Source of the DNA: Hymenobacter artigasi
GTDB lineage: Bacteria > Bacteroidota > Bacteroidia > Cytophagales > Hymenobacteraceae
Reading direction: 5' to 3'
DNA: 64,000 nucleotides
Assembly (NCBI RefSeq): GCF_012275535.1
Contig: NZ_JAAVTK010000001.1
Coordinates: forward strand, 803,451 to 867,450
The position numbers and the translations under genes are program-made. Positions 18,202 through 26,635 of this stretch are shown here, in pieces. The notes beneath the pieces are model-generated. The model saw nothing but the letters and a program-made list of their open reading frames with translations. It searched no databases and was not told the DNA's origin. Each line of letters opens with the position of its first letter. Position 1 is the first letter of the stretch.

Positions 18202-18260
18202 AGTAGCCGCTTCCGTTTCCGGCAGCGGCTACTACTTGAATGAGCAATAATTTACTTGCT
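18202..18260. terminator. Stem-loops between ridA and glmS
   Basis: AGTAGCCGCT (18202-18211) pairs perfectly with AGCGGCTACT (18224-18233). A second small dyad, GAGCAA with TTGCTC, lies at about 18241-18260. Neither has a clear T-run, so they may be weak or factor-dependent terminators for glmS on the minus strand. Confidence 0.4.
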
Positions 18261-18281
18261 CACGTATTTACTATTTTATCG

Positions 18282-20117
18282 TTACTCCACCGTTACCGAC
18301 TTCGCCAGGTTACGGGGCTGGTCGACGTTGCAGCCGCGTAGTACGGCAATGTGGTACGAGAGGAGCTGCAACGGCACTACCGACACCAGCGGCATCAGCA
18401 CTTCCGAAGTATGAGGCACTTCAATCACGTACTCGGCCATGGCTGGAATCACCGTGTCGCCTTCGCTCACGATGGCGATGATACGGCCCTTGCGAGCTTT
18501 CACCTCCTGAATGTTGCTTACCACCTTCTCGTAAGAACCGTCGCGGGTGGCAATCACCACCATCGGCATGTTCTCGTCAATCAGGGCGATAGGACCGTGC
18601 TTCATCTCGGCAGCCGGGTAACCCTCGGCGTGGATATAGCTGATTTCCTTGAGCTTAAGTGCGCCTTCCAGCGCTACCGGGAAGTTATAGCCGCGGCCCA
18701 GGTACAGGAAGTTTGTGGCATCCTTGAACTCCTCGGCAATCTCCTGAATCTGGGCATCCAGCAGCAGGGCCTTCTCTACTTTCGACGGAATCGTCTCCAG
18801 TTCCACCATCAGCTCGCGCAGCTTGGTGTCGGTGATGGTGCCGCGCTTCTGACCCATAATCATGGCCAGCAGCGTGAGCACGGTAACCTGGGCCGTGAAG
18901 GCTTTGGTCGAAGCCACTCCGATTTCGGGGCCGGCGTGGGTGTAGGCACCCGCGTCCGTAGCGCGGGCAATGCTGCTGCCCACCACGTTGCAAATACCGA
19001 AAATGGTCGCGCCCTTGCTCTTGGCCAGTTCGATGGCAGCCAGCGTATCGGCCGTTTCACCGCTTTGCGAAATGGCAATCACGATGTCGCGCTCCGTGAT
19101 AATCGGGTTGCGGTAGCGGAACTCCGACGCGTACTCCACTTCTACCGGAATACGGGCTAGGTCCTCAATCAGGTATTCGGCCACCAGGCCGGCGTGCCAC
19201 GAAGTACCGCAGGCCACGATGATGATGCGCTGGGCATTGATAAACTTCTGCTCGTAGGCCCGGATGCCGCCCATGTTCAGGTGGCCGGCTTCCAGCTCCA
19301 GGCGGCCGCGCATGGAGTCGAGGATGGAGCGGGGCTGCTCAAAAATCTCTTTCAGCATGAAGTGCGGGTAGCCGCCCTTCTCAATGGAATCAAGCTCCAT
19401 CTCCAGCTTCTGGATATAGGGCGTCTGGCTCACATCTTCCTTGCTGCGAATCTCCAGCTGGCCATCGCGGATAACCACTATTTCGTAGTCATTCACATAC
19501 ACCACTTCGTTGGTGTACTCGATAATGGGCGTGGCATCGGAGGCAATGAAAAACTCGCCTTCACCAATGCCAATCACCATCGGCGAACCTTTGCGGGCAG
19601 CGATGAGCTGGTTAGGCGCGTCCTTGCTCAGCACCACGATGGCGTAAGCGCCCACCACTTCATGCAGGGCCAGGCGCACGGCCTCCTCCAGCGAGCAATG
19701 GTTCTGCTTCTGAATTTCCTCAATCAGGTTCACGAAAACTTCCGTGTCTGTATCGGAATGGAAAACATGGCCCTGCGACTGCAAATGCGTTTTCAGCGCC
19801 GCGTAGTTTTCGATGATGCCATTGTGGATGATGGCAATGCGCTCTGACGTAGAGAAGTGCGGATGAGCGTTTACATCGTTGGGTTCGCCGTGGGTAGCCC
19901 AACGGGTGTGTCCCATACCCACATTGGCGTGGGTGTTTTTGTCGCTCAGGAAATTTTCTAGTTCCGCGACTTTGCCCTTTTTCTTATAAACACTCAAGTC
20001 GCCGTTGAGCAGCGCTACGCCCGCCGAGTCGTACCCGCGGTATTCGAGCCGATGCAGGCCTTTGAGGATGATGGGGCAGGCCTCACGATGGCCCAAATAA
20101 GCAACAATGCCGCACAT
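18282..20117 (-). CDS. glmS: Glucosamine-6-phosphate synthase (isomerizing)
   Basis: A 611-residue enzyme with an N-terminal glutaminase domain whose nucleophile is Cys2 (MCGIVAYLG), and two SIS sugar-isomerase domains (SQSGETADTLAA and the C-terminal half). The C-terminus NLAKSVTVE is the standard end of the family. It makes glucosamine-6-phosphate from fructose-6-phosphate and glutamine for peptidoglycan and lipid A. The gene follows DUF4270 by 71 bp on the same strand, an arrangement conserved across many Bacteroidota. No glmS ribozyme is seen upstream. Confidence 0.98.
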   Translation of the reverse strand: MCGIVAYLGHREACPIILKGLHRLEYRGYDSAGVALLNGDLSVYKKKGKVAELENFLSDKNTHANVGMGHTRWATHGEPNDVNAHPHFSTSERIAIIHNGIIENYAALKTHLQSQGHVFHSDTDTEVFVNLIEEIQKQNHCSLEEAVRLALHEVVGAYAIVVLSKDAPNQLIAARKGSPMVIGIGEGEFFIASDATPIIEYTNEVVYVNDYEIVVIRDGQLEIRSKEDVSQTPYIQKLEMELDSIEKGGYPHFMLKEIFEQPRSILDSMRGRLELEAGHLNMGGIRAYEQKFINAQRIIIVACGTSWHAGLVAEYLIEDLARIPVEVEYASEFRYRNPIITERDIVIAISQSGETADTLAAIELAKSKGATIFGICNVVGSSIARATDAGAYTHAGPEIGVASTKAFTAQVTVLTLLAMIMGQKRGTITDTKLRELMVELETIPSKVEKALLLDAQIQEIAEEFKDATNFLYLGRGYNFPVALEGALKLKEISYIHAEGYPAAEMKHGPIALIDENMPMVVIATRDGSYEKVVSNIQEVKARKGRIIAIVSEGDTVIPAMAEYVIEVPHTSEVLMPLVSVVPLQLLSYHIAVLRGCNVDQPRNLAKSVTVE

Positions 20118-20188
20118 GGCAAACAGGATTAAATTAATGAAAATTAGATATCAAGCAGGATGGCCGGCTACAGGCCACCCACCTGGCG

Positions 20189-21685
20189 CTAACGCTGGGA
20201 GTAGTATACGCGCAATGTTATTTTTGCGGCATCAATGGCAGCCCGGTCAAGGGTTAGGGTATTCGAGGTTAGGTTACCGTAGGAGCGGAGGCTGGGTACC
20301 AGCACCAGGGCATCGGGAGTGGTGTCAAGTTTATTAGTCAGGTAAGCTTGTAAGTAGCTAGTAACGGGAATGCTGTAGTACGGTTGGCTCGACGTGCCGT
20401 CGACCAGCAGGCTGTAGGCCGGGAAGCCGGCACCTACCTGGGGCGTTCCATCGGCCTGCACTACCCGGTCAACGGCCGTATAGTTCACGATGCGTTGCAG
20501 TACCTCATTCGCGGTGTTCACTTCCAGGGCATACAGCCGGGTAGGGTTGGTAAACAGCGCGTTGGAAAAAGGCTTTACCGGTACGCGCAGCTCAGCGCGG
20601 TTTATGGTCAGTCCGGGCTTAGCGGCTAGAGCAGCCAGGCCGGTGAAGGCAATACGCGTGCCTAGGCCCGTGCCTTCCTGGGCGTAGCTGGTGTTGTTGA
20701 GGTCGCCCGAGGCCACGAAGCCAGGGCGAGTAGCCAGCGCCTGGAGTGCAGGGGGCAACGTGTTAATAATCTGAGTGTAGTAGCGGGGGTCGCGGGCGCT
20801 GGACGTTCCGCTGGACAGGTAGGCAGATACCGGCCCGAAATAAATCGGGTAAAAGTGCTTCAGCACATTGCTGGTAGTGCCCGTTGAGTGGAAGTACACA
20901 ACGAGGCGCGGTACGCCGTTTTGGCCAAAGCTCAGGATATTGGTGTTGTGGCTGGCGCTGGGGGTAATGGCCAGGCCTTTCAGCAACGAAGTAAACTTGG
21001 CCTGCGTGAAATTGGCCTGCTGAAGCTGCTGGAAAAAATTAGTGAAAAATGCTGACGACACCGCGGGCTGACCAGCAGCAGCCGTAGTGCGCTGTAGTAT
21101 CAGGCGCACGGTGGGGTCGGGCGCAATGGTCGTCACTGCCGGAACGGCGGGGTTGGCGGCGGTGGCCGCTATAGCTGCCGTAACGGTTTGCACCTGGGTG
21201 CGGTCGAGGCGGCTGGTCAGGTTCTGGCCCAGCAGCGCTCCCAGCGGAGTGCTGGTACCCGCGTCGTACACCTGCCGGTCGTCGAGCGGGTTAGCAAGCT
21301 GATAAACATCGTACTGCACCGGGGTAGTGCTGCCATTCACCTTGTCGAAGCCCAGCACCACCACCACCGAATCCAAGACCGGCGCGGTGAATTTAGAAGG
21401 CAGCGAATCGGCCACCGCACCGTTGAGCACGTTGAAATATGCCCGGGCTTCGGTCACGCCAGCCACGTTGTCGTTGAGACGACCGATGAGGAAACGGTCC
21501 GTTTTCAGGCTTTGCACCGGCGCAAGGCGCACGGTACCGCTCGTCACGGGCAGGTCCAAGTATTGAGTGCTGATGCCCGTGGTATCAGGCAGGTCCACGT
21601 TGAGGGCGGTGCCCGTGTCGCAGCCCGTTAGGGCCAGTGCGGCAAACGCCACCAGAGGGGCACAGCGGCTAGTTAGCCAATTCAT
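20189..21685 (-). CDS. DUF4270 lipoprotein
   Basis: A 498-residue predicted lipoprotein: signal segment with lipobox ALTGC (Cys22), followed by a beta-rich body with the DUF4270 features (LPDTTGISTQYLDLPVTSG; KTDRFLIGRLND; a C-terminal LRVYYSQR). Function is unknown, but the family is a conserved partner of the short glycogen synthase and glmS in Bacteroidota. Its ATG lies inside the end of the glycogen synthase gene (17-bp overlap), indicating translational coupling. Confidence 0.9.
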   Translation of the reverse strand: MNWLTSRCAPLVAFAALALTGCDTGTALNVDLPDTTGISTQYLDLPVTSGTVRLAPVQSLKTDRFLIGRLNDNVAGVTEARAYFNVLNGAVADSLPSKFTAPVLDSVVVVLGFDKVNGSTTPVQYDVYQLANPLDDRQVYDAGTSTPLGALLGQNLTSRLDRTQVQTVTAAIAATAANPAVPAVTTIAPDPTVRLILQRTTAAAGQPAVSSAFFTNFFQQLQQANFTQAKFTSLLKGLAITPSASHNTNILSFGQNGVPRLVVYFHSTGTTSNVLKHFYPIYFGPVSAYLSSGTSSARDPRYYTQIINTLPPALQALATRPGFVASGDLNNTSYAQEGTGLGTRIAFTGLAALAAKPGLTINRAELRVPVKPFSNALFTNPTRLYALEVNTANEVLQRIVNYTAVDRVVQADGTPQVGAGFPAYSLLVDGTSSQPYYSIPVTSYLQAYLTNKLDTTPDALVLVPSLRSYGNLTSNTLTLDRAAIDAAKITLRVYYSQR

Positions 21686-22481
21686 TGTAGAGCGCTAGGT
21701 AAGAAGAGTGCAGGTTTTCGTCGGTAGCCACCTGGCTGAGCTTGTTGTGCAGGGCGTATTCGTGAAACATGCCGTTCATGTTGTCCGAAAAATCTTCGTC
21801 GGACCGCACCACGGTATCAGCATACTCCATGCCCATTTTAATAAATCCGCTAAAATCAGCCGTTTTCAACGAAGCCATCATGGAGTCGTCGATGTCGAGC
21901 ATCTTGGCTTTTTCGAGGATGTTACCTTCAAATTTGTCCATAAACTCGTTGCTGTAAATCGAGAATACCGACTTGGCATCCTTGAACACCGGGTCTTTTT
22001 TGTAGGTGGTTTTCAGGTACAACGGAATCAGACCGGTCATCCAGTCGGAGCAGTGTACGATGTTGGGTGACCAGCCCAGCTTCTTCACGGTTTCGAGTAC
22101 GCCTTTGCAGAAAAAGATGGCGCGCTCGTCGTTGTCGGCGTAGAATTTATCGTTTTTGTCGACCAAAGCCGACTTGCGATGGAAATAATCTTCGTTATCG
22201 ATAAAATAAACCTGCAACTTTGCCGTCGGAATCGAGGCAACTTTGATGACCAGAGGTTTTTCGTCGTCGCCAACAGCAATGTTGATGCCCGACAGACGCA
22301 CTACTTCGTGCAACCGGTTCTTGCGCTCGTTGATAATGCCAAAACGTGGCACGAAAATCCGGATTTCGCAGCCCATCTCCTGCATGCTGGCGGGCAGGCG
22401 CCGCAGCATTTCAGCCACCTTGGTGGTCTGGAGAAACGGGTCAATTTCGGTGGCCGCGTAAAGGATTCGTAGCTTCGACAT
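21669..22481 (-). CDS. Short glycogen/starch synthase-like protein (GT5 N-terminal half)
   Basis: A 270-residue protein matching only the N-terminal Rossmann half of GT5 glycogen synthases (RILYAATEIDPFLQTTKVAEM; EIRIFVPRFGIINERKNRL; NIVHCSDWMTGLIPLYL). The C-terminal nucleotide-sugar domain is absent. Bacteroidota commonly carry this short form beside panC and DUF4270, so it is not a fresh truncation. With no donor-binding half, catalysis as a glycogen synthase is doubtful. It heads the leftward unit with DUF4270 and glmS. Confidence 0.88.
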   Translation of the reverse strand: MSKLRILYAATEIDPFLQTTKVAEMLRRLPASMQEMGCEIRIFVPRFGIINERKNRLHEVVRLSGINIAVGDDEKPLVIKVASIPTAKLQVYFIDNEDYFHRKSALVDKNDKFYADNDERAIFFCKGVLETVKKLGWSPNIVHCSDWMTGLIPLYLKTTYKKDPVFKDAKSVFSIYSNEFMDKFEGNILEKAKMLDIDDSMMASLKTADFSGFIKMGMEYADTVVRSDEDFSDNMNGMFHEYALHNKLSQVATDENLHSSYLALYNELAN

Positions 22482-22527
22482 AAAGGAATTATTGAAGAGA
22501 ATGGAACAAGGCCATGCTAAGGGTGCA

Positions 22528-22558
22528 CAAAATTAAACAATTTTGAGCGGAAATTCAA
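22528..22558 (-). promoter_or_regulatory. Promoter of the glycogen synthase-DUF4270-glmS unit
   Basis: On the minus strand TTG (22558-22556), a 20-bp spacer and TAATTTTG (22535-22528). Fits the Bacteroidota consensus and lies 46 bp before the start codon. It overlaps the divergent panC promoter. Confidence 0.6.
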
Positions 22559-22572
22559 CAAAAGCTACTTTG
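22543..22572 (+). promoter_or_regulatory. Promoter of panC
   Basis: TTG at 22543-22545, a 20-bp spacer, then TACTTTG at 22566-22572, one T short of the TAnnTTTG form. Start of transcription would be near 22580, giving a leader of about 20 nt to the ATG at 22601. Overlaps the opposing promoter. Confidence 0.5.
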
Positions 22573-22600
22573 GTGGCCGTTCCAATTGCCTTCCTCTTCT

Positions 22601-23449
22601 ATGCAGATACTAACTACCGCCGCCGGGTTGCAGGCCTATACCGAACAGGCGCGCCAAGCTGGCCAACGGGTAGGACTGGTGCCCACCATGGGCGCTTTGC
22701 ACGCCGGCCACATCCAGCTGGTGCAGGTTGCCCGGGCCGAATGTAATGAGGTAATAGCCACCATCTTCGTTAATCCCACGCAGTTCAACAATGCCGATGA
22801 TTTTCGGCTCTACCCGAGGGTGCCGGAGGCCGATGCGGCCCTGCTGGCCCCAGCCGGCTGCACGGCCTTATTCGTGCCTTCGGTGGAGGAAATGTACCCC
22901 CGGCCCACGGTGCTGCGGTTCGATTTCGGCGCTTTGGAACAAGTGATGGAAGGGGCGCACCGGCCCGGTCATTTCAACGGGGTGGCCACGGTGGTGAGCA
23001 AATTGTTCCACTTGGCCCGCCCACACCGGGCATATTTTGGCCAAAAGGACTGGCAGCAGGTGGCCGTGGTGAAACAGCTGGTGGCCGACCTCTCGTTCGA
23101 CCTGGAAATTGTGGCTTGCCCGACAATCCGCGAAGCCGATGGGCTGGCCATGTCCTCGCGCAACCGCCGGCTCGATGCGCCCGCCCGCGCCGTGGCCCCG
23201 CTGCTCTACCAGGTGTTGAGCGCCGCCGCTGCTCAGGTGCAGCAGGGCGTAGCCCCGACCCAGGTGCAGGCCGATGCGTTGGCCGCGCTGGCCGAGGAGC
23301 CTAGCATTACCCCCGAATACGTGGAAATCGCCGATGCCCAGACCCTACAGCCGCTGGCCGAGTATGCGCCCGGCCGGGCCGTGGTGCTGTGCCTGGCCGC
23401 TCACCTGGGCGGCGTGCGGCTGATTGACAACGTGGTAGTGGGCGGGTAG
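22601..23449 (+). CDS. panC: Pantothenate synthetase
   Basis: A 282-residue enzyme of the nucleotidyltransferase superfamily. VPTMGALHAGHIQLV carries the HIGH-type His34 and His37, and FGQKDWQQ and AMSSRNRRL are the other conserved signatures. It condenses pantoate with beta-alanine using ATP. The ATG at 22601 is chosen over an in-frame TTG 15 bp upstream. panD, which makes the beta-alanine, follows 69 bp downstream. Confidence 0.97.
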   Translation: MQILTTAAGLQAYTEQARQAGQRVGLVPTMGALHAGHIQLVQVARAECNEVIATIFVNPTQFNNADDFRLYPRVPEADAALLAPAGCTALFVPSVEEMYPRPTVLRFDFGALEQVMEGAHRPGHFNGVATVVSKLFHLARPHRAYFGQKDWQQVAVVKQLVADLSFDLEIVACPTIREADGLAMSSRNRRLDAPARAVAPLLYQVLSAAAAQVQQGVAPTQVQADALAALAEEPSITPEYVEIADAQTLQPLAEYAPGRAVVLCLAAHLGGVRLIDNVVVGG

Positions 23450-23479
23450 GCCCAACTAATGTGGGGCGGAGGCGGGGTT

Positions 23480-23487
23480 TATCTTTG
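23480..23487 (+). promoter_or_regulatory. -7 box of a panD-proximal promoter
   Basis: TATCTTTG is an exact TAnnTTTG match in the panC-panD gap. No TTG is at 19 bp, so the promoter may be weak. It implies a start site near 23494 and excludes start codons upstream of that point for panD. Confidence 0.5.
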
Positions 23488-23518
23488 TGCCCCCAACCAA
23501 AACCTAATGGGCCAAGCT

Positions 23519-23863
23519 ATGCACATTGAAGTAATGAAGTCCAAAATCCACCATGCAACGGTCACGCAGGCCGAATTGCACTACGTGGGCAGCGTGACAA
23601 TTGACGAAGACCTCCTGGATGCCGCCAATTTTGTGGAGAACGAAAAGGTGACCGTGGTGAACGTGAACAACGGCGAGCGTTTCGAAACCTATACCATTCG
23701 CGGGGAGCGGGGCTCGGGCACCATTTGCCTGAACGGCCCGGCGGCGCGCAAAGTGGCGGTGGGCGATGTCGTCATCATATTCTCCTACGCACTGGTCGAT
23801 TTTGCCGAAGCCCGGCAGCACAAGCCAACGGTTATTTTCCCCAACGAGCACAACCGTCTCTAA
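23519..23863 (+). CDS. panD: Aspartate 1-decarboxylase (pyruvoyl enzyme)
   Basis: A 114-residue proenzyme beginning [20 protein letters not shown]. Self-cleavage between Gly24 and Ser25 (HYVGSVTID) would generate the pyruvoyl cofactor; Lys9, His11 and Tyr22 keep the positions of the E. coli enzyme. It converts aspartate to beta-alanine for panC. Upstream in-frame starts at 23459 and 23507 exist, but the family N-terminus is at 23519 and the -7 box lies before 23490. Confidence 0.96.
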   Translation: MHIEVMKSKIHHATVTQAELHYVGSVTIDEDLLDAANFVENEKVTVVNVNNGERFETYTIRGERGSGTICLNGPAARKVAVGDVVIIFSYALVDFAEARQHKPTVIFPNEHNRL

Positions 23864-23870
23864 ACCAATA

Positions 23871-23940
23871 GGTAAATGAGTGAATGGGTGAACAAGTCTC
23901 GCACTCATTCACCCATTCACTCATTTACCCATTCACCCAT
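23871..23940. repeat. Intergenic hairpin repeat, 22-bp perfect arms
   Basis: Arms 23871-23892 and 23908-23929 are perfect inverted copies made of the words GTAAATGAG, TGAATGGG and TGAA. The right arm continues with another direct copy of the word (ATTCACCCAT) to 23940. It starts 8 bp after the panD stop and ends 8 bp before the next ATG, filling the whole gap. Confidence 0.92.
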
Positions 23941-23948
23941 TGTAATTG

Positions 23949-24998
23949 ATGAAACACCTGCTGACGATTGTTAAGTACCTGCTGCTGCTGAGTATTTCGG
24001 GGGCGCTGATGTGGTACGCGGTGCGGGGGCAGGACCTGTCGCGCATCGGGCACTACATTGCCACGGCCAATTATTTCTGGCTCACGCTCACGCTTACGCT
24101 GTCGGCGCTGGGCTATTTCAGCCGGGCCTATCGTTGGCAGATGCAACTCAACGCTTCCCAAACGCCAGCCCCGTACTGGGCTGTGTACCACGCCATGATG
24201 GTAGGCTACCTGGCCAATCTGGTGCTGCCGCGCATGGGCGAGGTCATCCGCTGTTCGGTGCTGCGGCGCACGAGCGGCGTGCCCGTGCAGGTGGCGCTGG
24301 GCACGGTGGTGACGGAGCGCGTGATTGACGTACTGGTGCTATTGGGTCTGATTACCAGCCTGCTGCTGCTGGATTTCAATACCTTCTGGAATTTTGTGAC
24401 GGTGCAGGTGCTGGGCGGGCGCTACGAGACGCTGGCCCGCAACCGGACGCCGCTGCTCATCGCGGCCATTATTGGCGGGGTGCTGCTGTTGGCCACGGGC
24501 TACGCACTGTTCCGCAACCTGGAGCGCCTGCGGCAAAATGCTTTCTTCAACAAAGGTGTGCTGTTTGTGAAAGGCCTGCTGGCAGGGGTATTCAGCATTT
24601 TGAAGATGGAGAATAAGGGCGTGTTTTTGCTCCACACGCTGTTTACCTGGGGCGTATATTACCTTATGGACTACCTGGCCTTTTTCTGCTTTCCCGAAAC
24701 CTATAATCTTGACATGAAGGCCGGTTTGGCCGTGCTCACCTTCGGGGCCTTTGGCATGGCCGCGCCGGTGGCGGGCGGCATCGGGCCGTTCCACGTCATG
24801 GTGCAGGGCATTCTGCTGGTGTACGGCGTGAGCAAAGAGGCCGGTATTGCCTACGCCCTGGTGGTGCACGGGGCCCAAACGCTGCTGGTGGTGCTCATGG
24901 GTGGCATCAGCTTCGTGGCCGTGGCCGCCGCCGACAAGCGCAGCCTGCTCACCGAAGCCGAAGCCCTGGCCGACGAACCGCTGACATCTGAGTTATGA
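23949..24998 (+). CDS. Flippase-like integral membrane protein (UPF0104/LPG synthase TM family)
   Basis: A 349-residue protein with about seven to eight predicted membrane helices. It resembles the membrane half of lysylphosphatidylglycerol synthases (GYLANLVLPRMGEVIRC near residue 90; GAFGMAAPVAGGIGPFHVMV near residue 270), without the soluble aminoacyl-transferase domain. Bacteroidota conserve it next to panD. It probably moves or anchors a lipid; substrate unknown. ATG at 23949 is preceded by an in-frame TTG. The last codons and the stop lie inside the hairpin repeat at 24992-25091. Confidence 0.88.
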   Translation: MKHLLTIVKYLLLLSISGALMWYAVRGQDLSRIGHYIATANYFWLTLTLTLSALGYFSRAYRWQMQLNASQTPAPYWAVYHAMMVGYLANLVLPRMGEVIRCSVLRRTSGVPVQVALGTVVTERVIDVLVLLGLITSLLLLDFNTFWNFVTVQVLGGRYETLARNRTPLLIAAIIGGVLLLATGYALFRNLERLRQNAFFNKGVLFVKGLLAGVFSILKMENKGVFLLHTLFTWGVYYLMDYLAFFCFPETYNLDMKAGLAVLTFGAFGMAAPVAGGIGPFHVMVQGILLVYGVSKEAGIAYALVVHGAQTLLVVLMGGISFVAVAAADKRSLLTEAEALADEPLTSEL

Positions 24999-25091
24999 GT
25001 TAAAAGTTAGGAGTTAAGAGTTGCAAACGAGCAAACAGCCAACGCTTTGTTCAATCAGGAAACTCTTAACTCCTAACCTTTAACTCATAAC
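24992..25091. repeat. Intergenic hairpin repeat, 31-bp arms (one mismatch)
   Basis: Arms 24992-25022 and 25061-25091 are inverted copies with a single mismatch, built of GAGTTA(T/A)GAG and AAAGTTAGGAGTTAA words. The left arm begins inside the coding end of the flippase-like gene and supplies its TGA. Confidence 0.92.
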
Positions 25092-25107
25092 TCCTAACTC
25101 CCTTCCC

Positions 25108-25587
25108 ATGTGGACGAAAGATAAAATCCTGACCCGCGAGCAGCTGCCGGCCACGCTGGCCCACTGGCGCGCGCAAGGCCGCAAAGTGGTGTTCACCAAC
25201 GGCTGCTTCGATTTGCTGCATCTCGGCCACGTCGACTACCTGGAGCAGGCCCGGCATCTGGGCGATGCCCTGGTGGTGGGCCTGAATACCGATGCCTCGG
25301 TGCGCTGCCTCAAGCCCGGCCGGCCCATTCAGGACGAAGAGGCCCGGGCCCGCATTCTGGCCGCGCTGGCCTTTGTAGATGCCGTGGTGCTCTTTGGCGA
25401 GCCCACGCCCCTGGCGCTCATCGAGCTGGTGCAGCCCGATATCCTGGTGAAGGGTGACGACTACGCCGTGGAGCGCATAGTGGGCCACGAGATGGTGCTG
25501 GCCCGAGGCGGGCAGGTGCTCACGGTGCCGCTGGTGGCGGGCTACAGCACCTCGCGCATCGTGGCGCACATCATCGCCACGCAGTAG
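25108..25587 (+). CDS. rfaE2: Heptose-1-phosphate adenylyltransferase
   Basis: A 159-residue nucleotidyltransferase equal to the C-terminal domain of HldE. The motif FTNGCFDLLHLGHVDYL carries HLGH at residues 38-41; GLNTDASVRCLKPGRPI and VKGDDYAVERIVG are family signatures. It activates D-glycero-beta-D-manno-heptose 1-phosphate with ATP to ADP-heptose for LPS core. The kinase partner is not in the window. It starts 17 bp after a hairpin repeat. Confidence 0.94.
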   Translation: MWTKDKILTREQLPATLAHWRAQGRKVVFTNGCFDLLHLGHVDYLEQARHLGDALVVGLNTDASVRCLKPGRPIQDEEARARILAALAFVDAVVLFGEPTPLALIELVQPDILVKGDDYAVERIVGHEMVLARGGQVLTVPLVAGYSTSRIVAHIIATQ

Positions 25588-25693
25588 CCACTTTGGCAGA
25601 ACCGTAAATACTGCATCTTTTTTGCAGAGAAGGTGTTTTGATAGCAACACTCGGCATTTTGCCGCGCGTGCTTCTTCATTTCACTCTCTCCCC

Positions 25694-26371
25694 ATGTCTT
25701 CTTCCTATTTGCTCATCATTGTGCTGATGGCTGCCAGTTGGGCCGTTCAATGGCGGCTGCGCAGCAAGTTTAAACAGTATGCCCAGATTGGGTTGAGCTC
25801 GGGCCTGAGCGGGGCCGAAATCGCGACCCGCATGCTGGCCGACCACGGCATCTACGATGTCCGCATCATCAGCACCACCGGCCAGCTCACCGACCACTAC
25901 AATCCCACCGATAAAACCGTGAACCTGAGCGAAGGCGTGTACGCCGAGCGCAGTGCGGCCGCGGCTGCTATTGCGGCCCATGAGTGCGGCCACGCCGTGC
26001 AGCACGCCACGGCGTATTCCATGCTGCAATTCCGGTCGGCTATGGTGCCGGCCCTCACGGCGGTATCGAAATGGATGCCCTTCATTCTGATTGCCGGCAT
26101 CTTTATGATTAACCGGAGTGTGATTCCGCTGGGCGTGGGCATTGGCTTGTTTGCCCTCACCACGCTGTTCTCGTTCATCACGCTGCCGGTCGAGTTCGAT
26201 GCCTCTCGCCGGGCCCTGGCCTGGATGGACAAGCGCGGTGTGGTAACCGTGCAGGAGCACGCCATGGCCAAAGACGCGCTCTGGTGGGCTGCCATGACCT
26301 ACGTGGTAGCCGCCCTGGCCTCGCTGGCCACGTTGCTTTATTACGTGAGTATTTTCATGCGCCGCCGGTAA
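25694..26371 (+). CDS. Membrane zinc metallopeptidase (YugP type)
   Basis: A 225-residue protein with an N-terminal membrane helix, a zinc-binding HECGH at residues 96-100 followed by AVQH (possible further ligand His104), then two central and one C-terminal hydrophobic helices. Length and motif order match the putative neutral zinc metallopeptidase YugP family. The start at 25694 gives MSSSYLLIIVLMAASWAV; an in-frame upstream extension is not membrane-like and is rejected. Substrates unknown. Followed by a strong terminator. Confidence 0.9.
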   Translation: MSSSYLLIIVLMAASWAVQWRLRSKFKQYAQIGLSSGLSGAEIATRMLADHGIYDVRIISTTGQLTDHYNPTDKTVNLSEGVYAERSAAAAAIAAHECGHAVQHATAYSMLQFRSAMVPALTAVSKWMPFILIAGIFMINRSVIPLGVGIGLFALTTLFSFITLPVEFDASRRALAWMDKRGVVTVQEHAMAKDALWWAAMTYVVAALASLATLLYYVSIFMRRR

Positions 26372-26391
26372 GGTACTGTTGCATTTTTGCT

Positions 26392-26432
26392 AAAAGAGCC
26401 GCCATTCTGCTTGCAGCGTGGCGGCTCTTTTT
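26392..26432 (+). terminator. Rho-independent terminator of the Zn peptidase gene
   Basis: AAAAGAGCCGCCA (26392-26404) pairs with TGGCGGCTCTTTT (26419-26431), with T-run to 26432. Located 20 bp after the stop. Confidence 0.93.
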
Positions 26433-26635
26433 ATGGCCGGCCCCTGGGTAGGAAATGGTGGATAGGACAAGCTAATGGGTTTATTTTAAAATAAACTATC
26501 TAAATATTAAATAGTATTGCTTTTCGAAATCAAAACTACTAATTTGTCAGCCCTTTCCTCCTGTTGCCTGCACCATGGCTTAGCCTCCGACAGCTTATTG
26601 GTCAGCAGGTTCACTGTATTGAATCTGCCAATGCG

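Noticed and set aside
18250..20250. glmS ribozyme or riboswitch upstream of glmS
   Set aside because: Only 71 bp separate it from the DUF4270 gene, with no fitting structure; that ribozyme is known from Firmicutes.
23871..25091. Short repeated words between genes considered as a CRISPR array
   Set aside because: Repeats are inverted, without regular unique spacers, and no cas gene is present.
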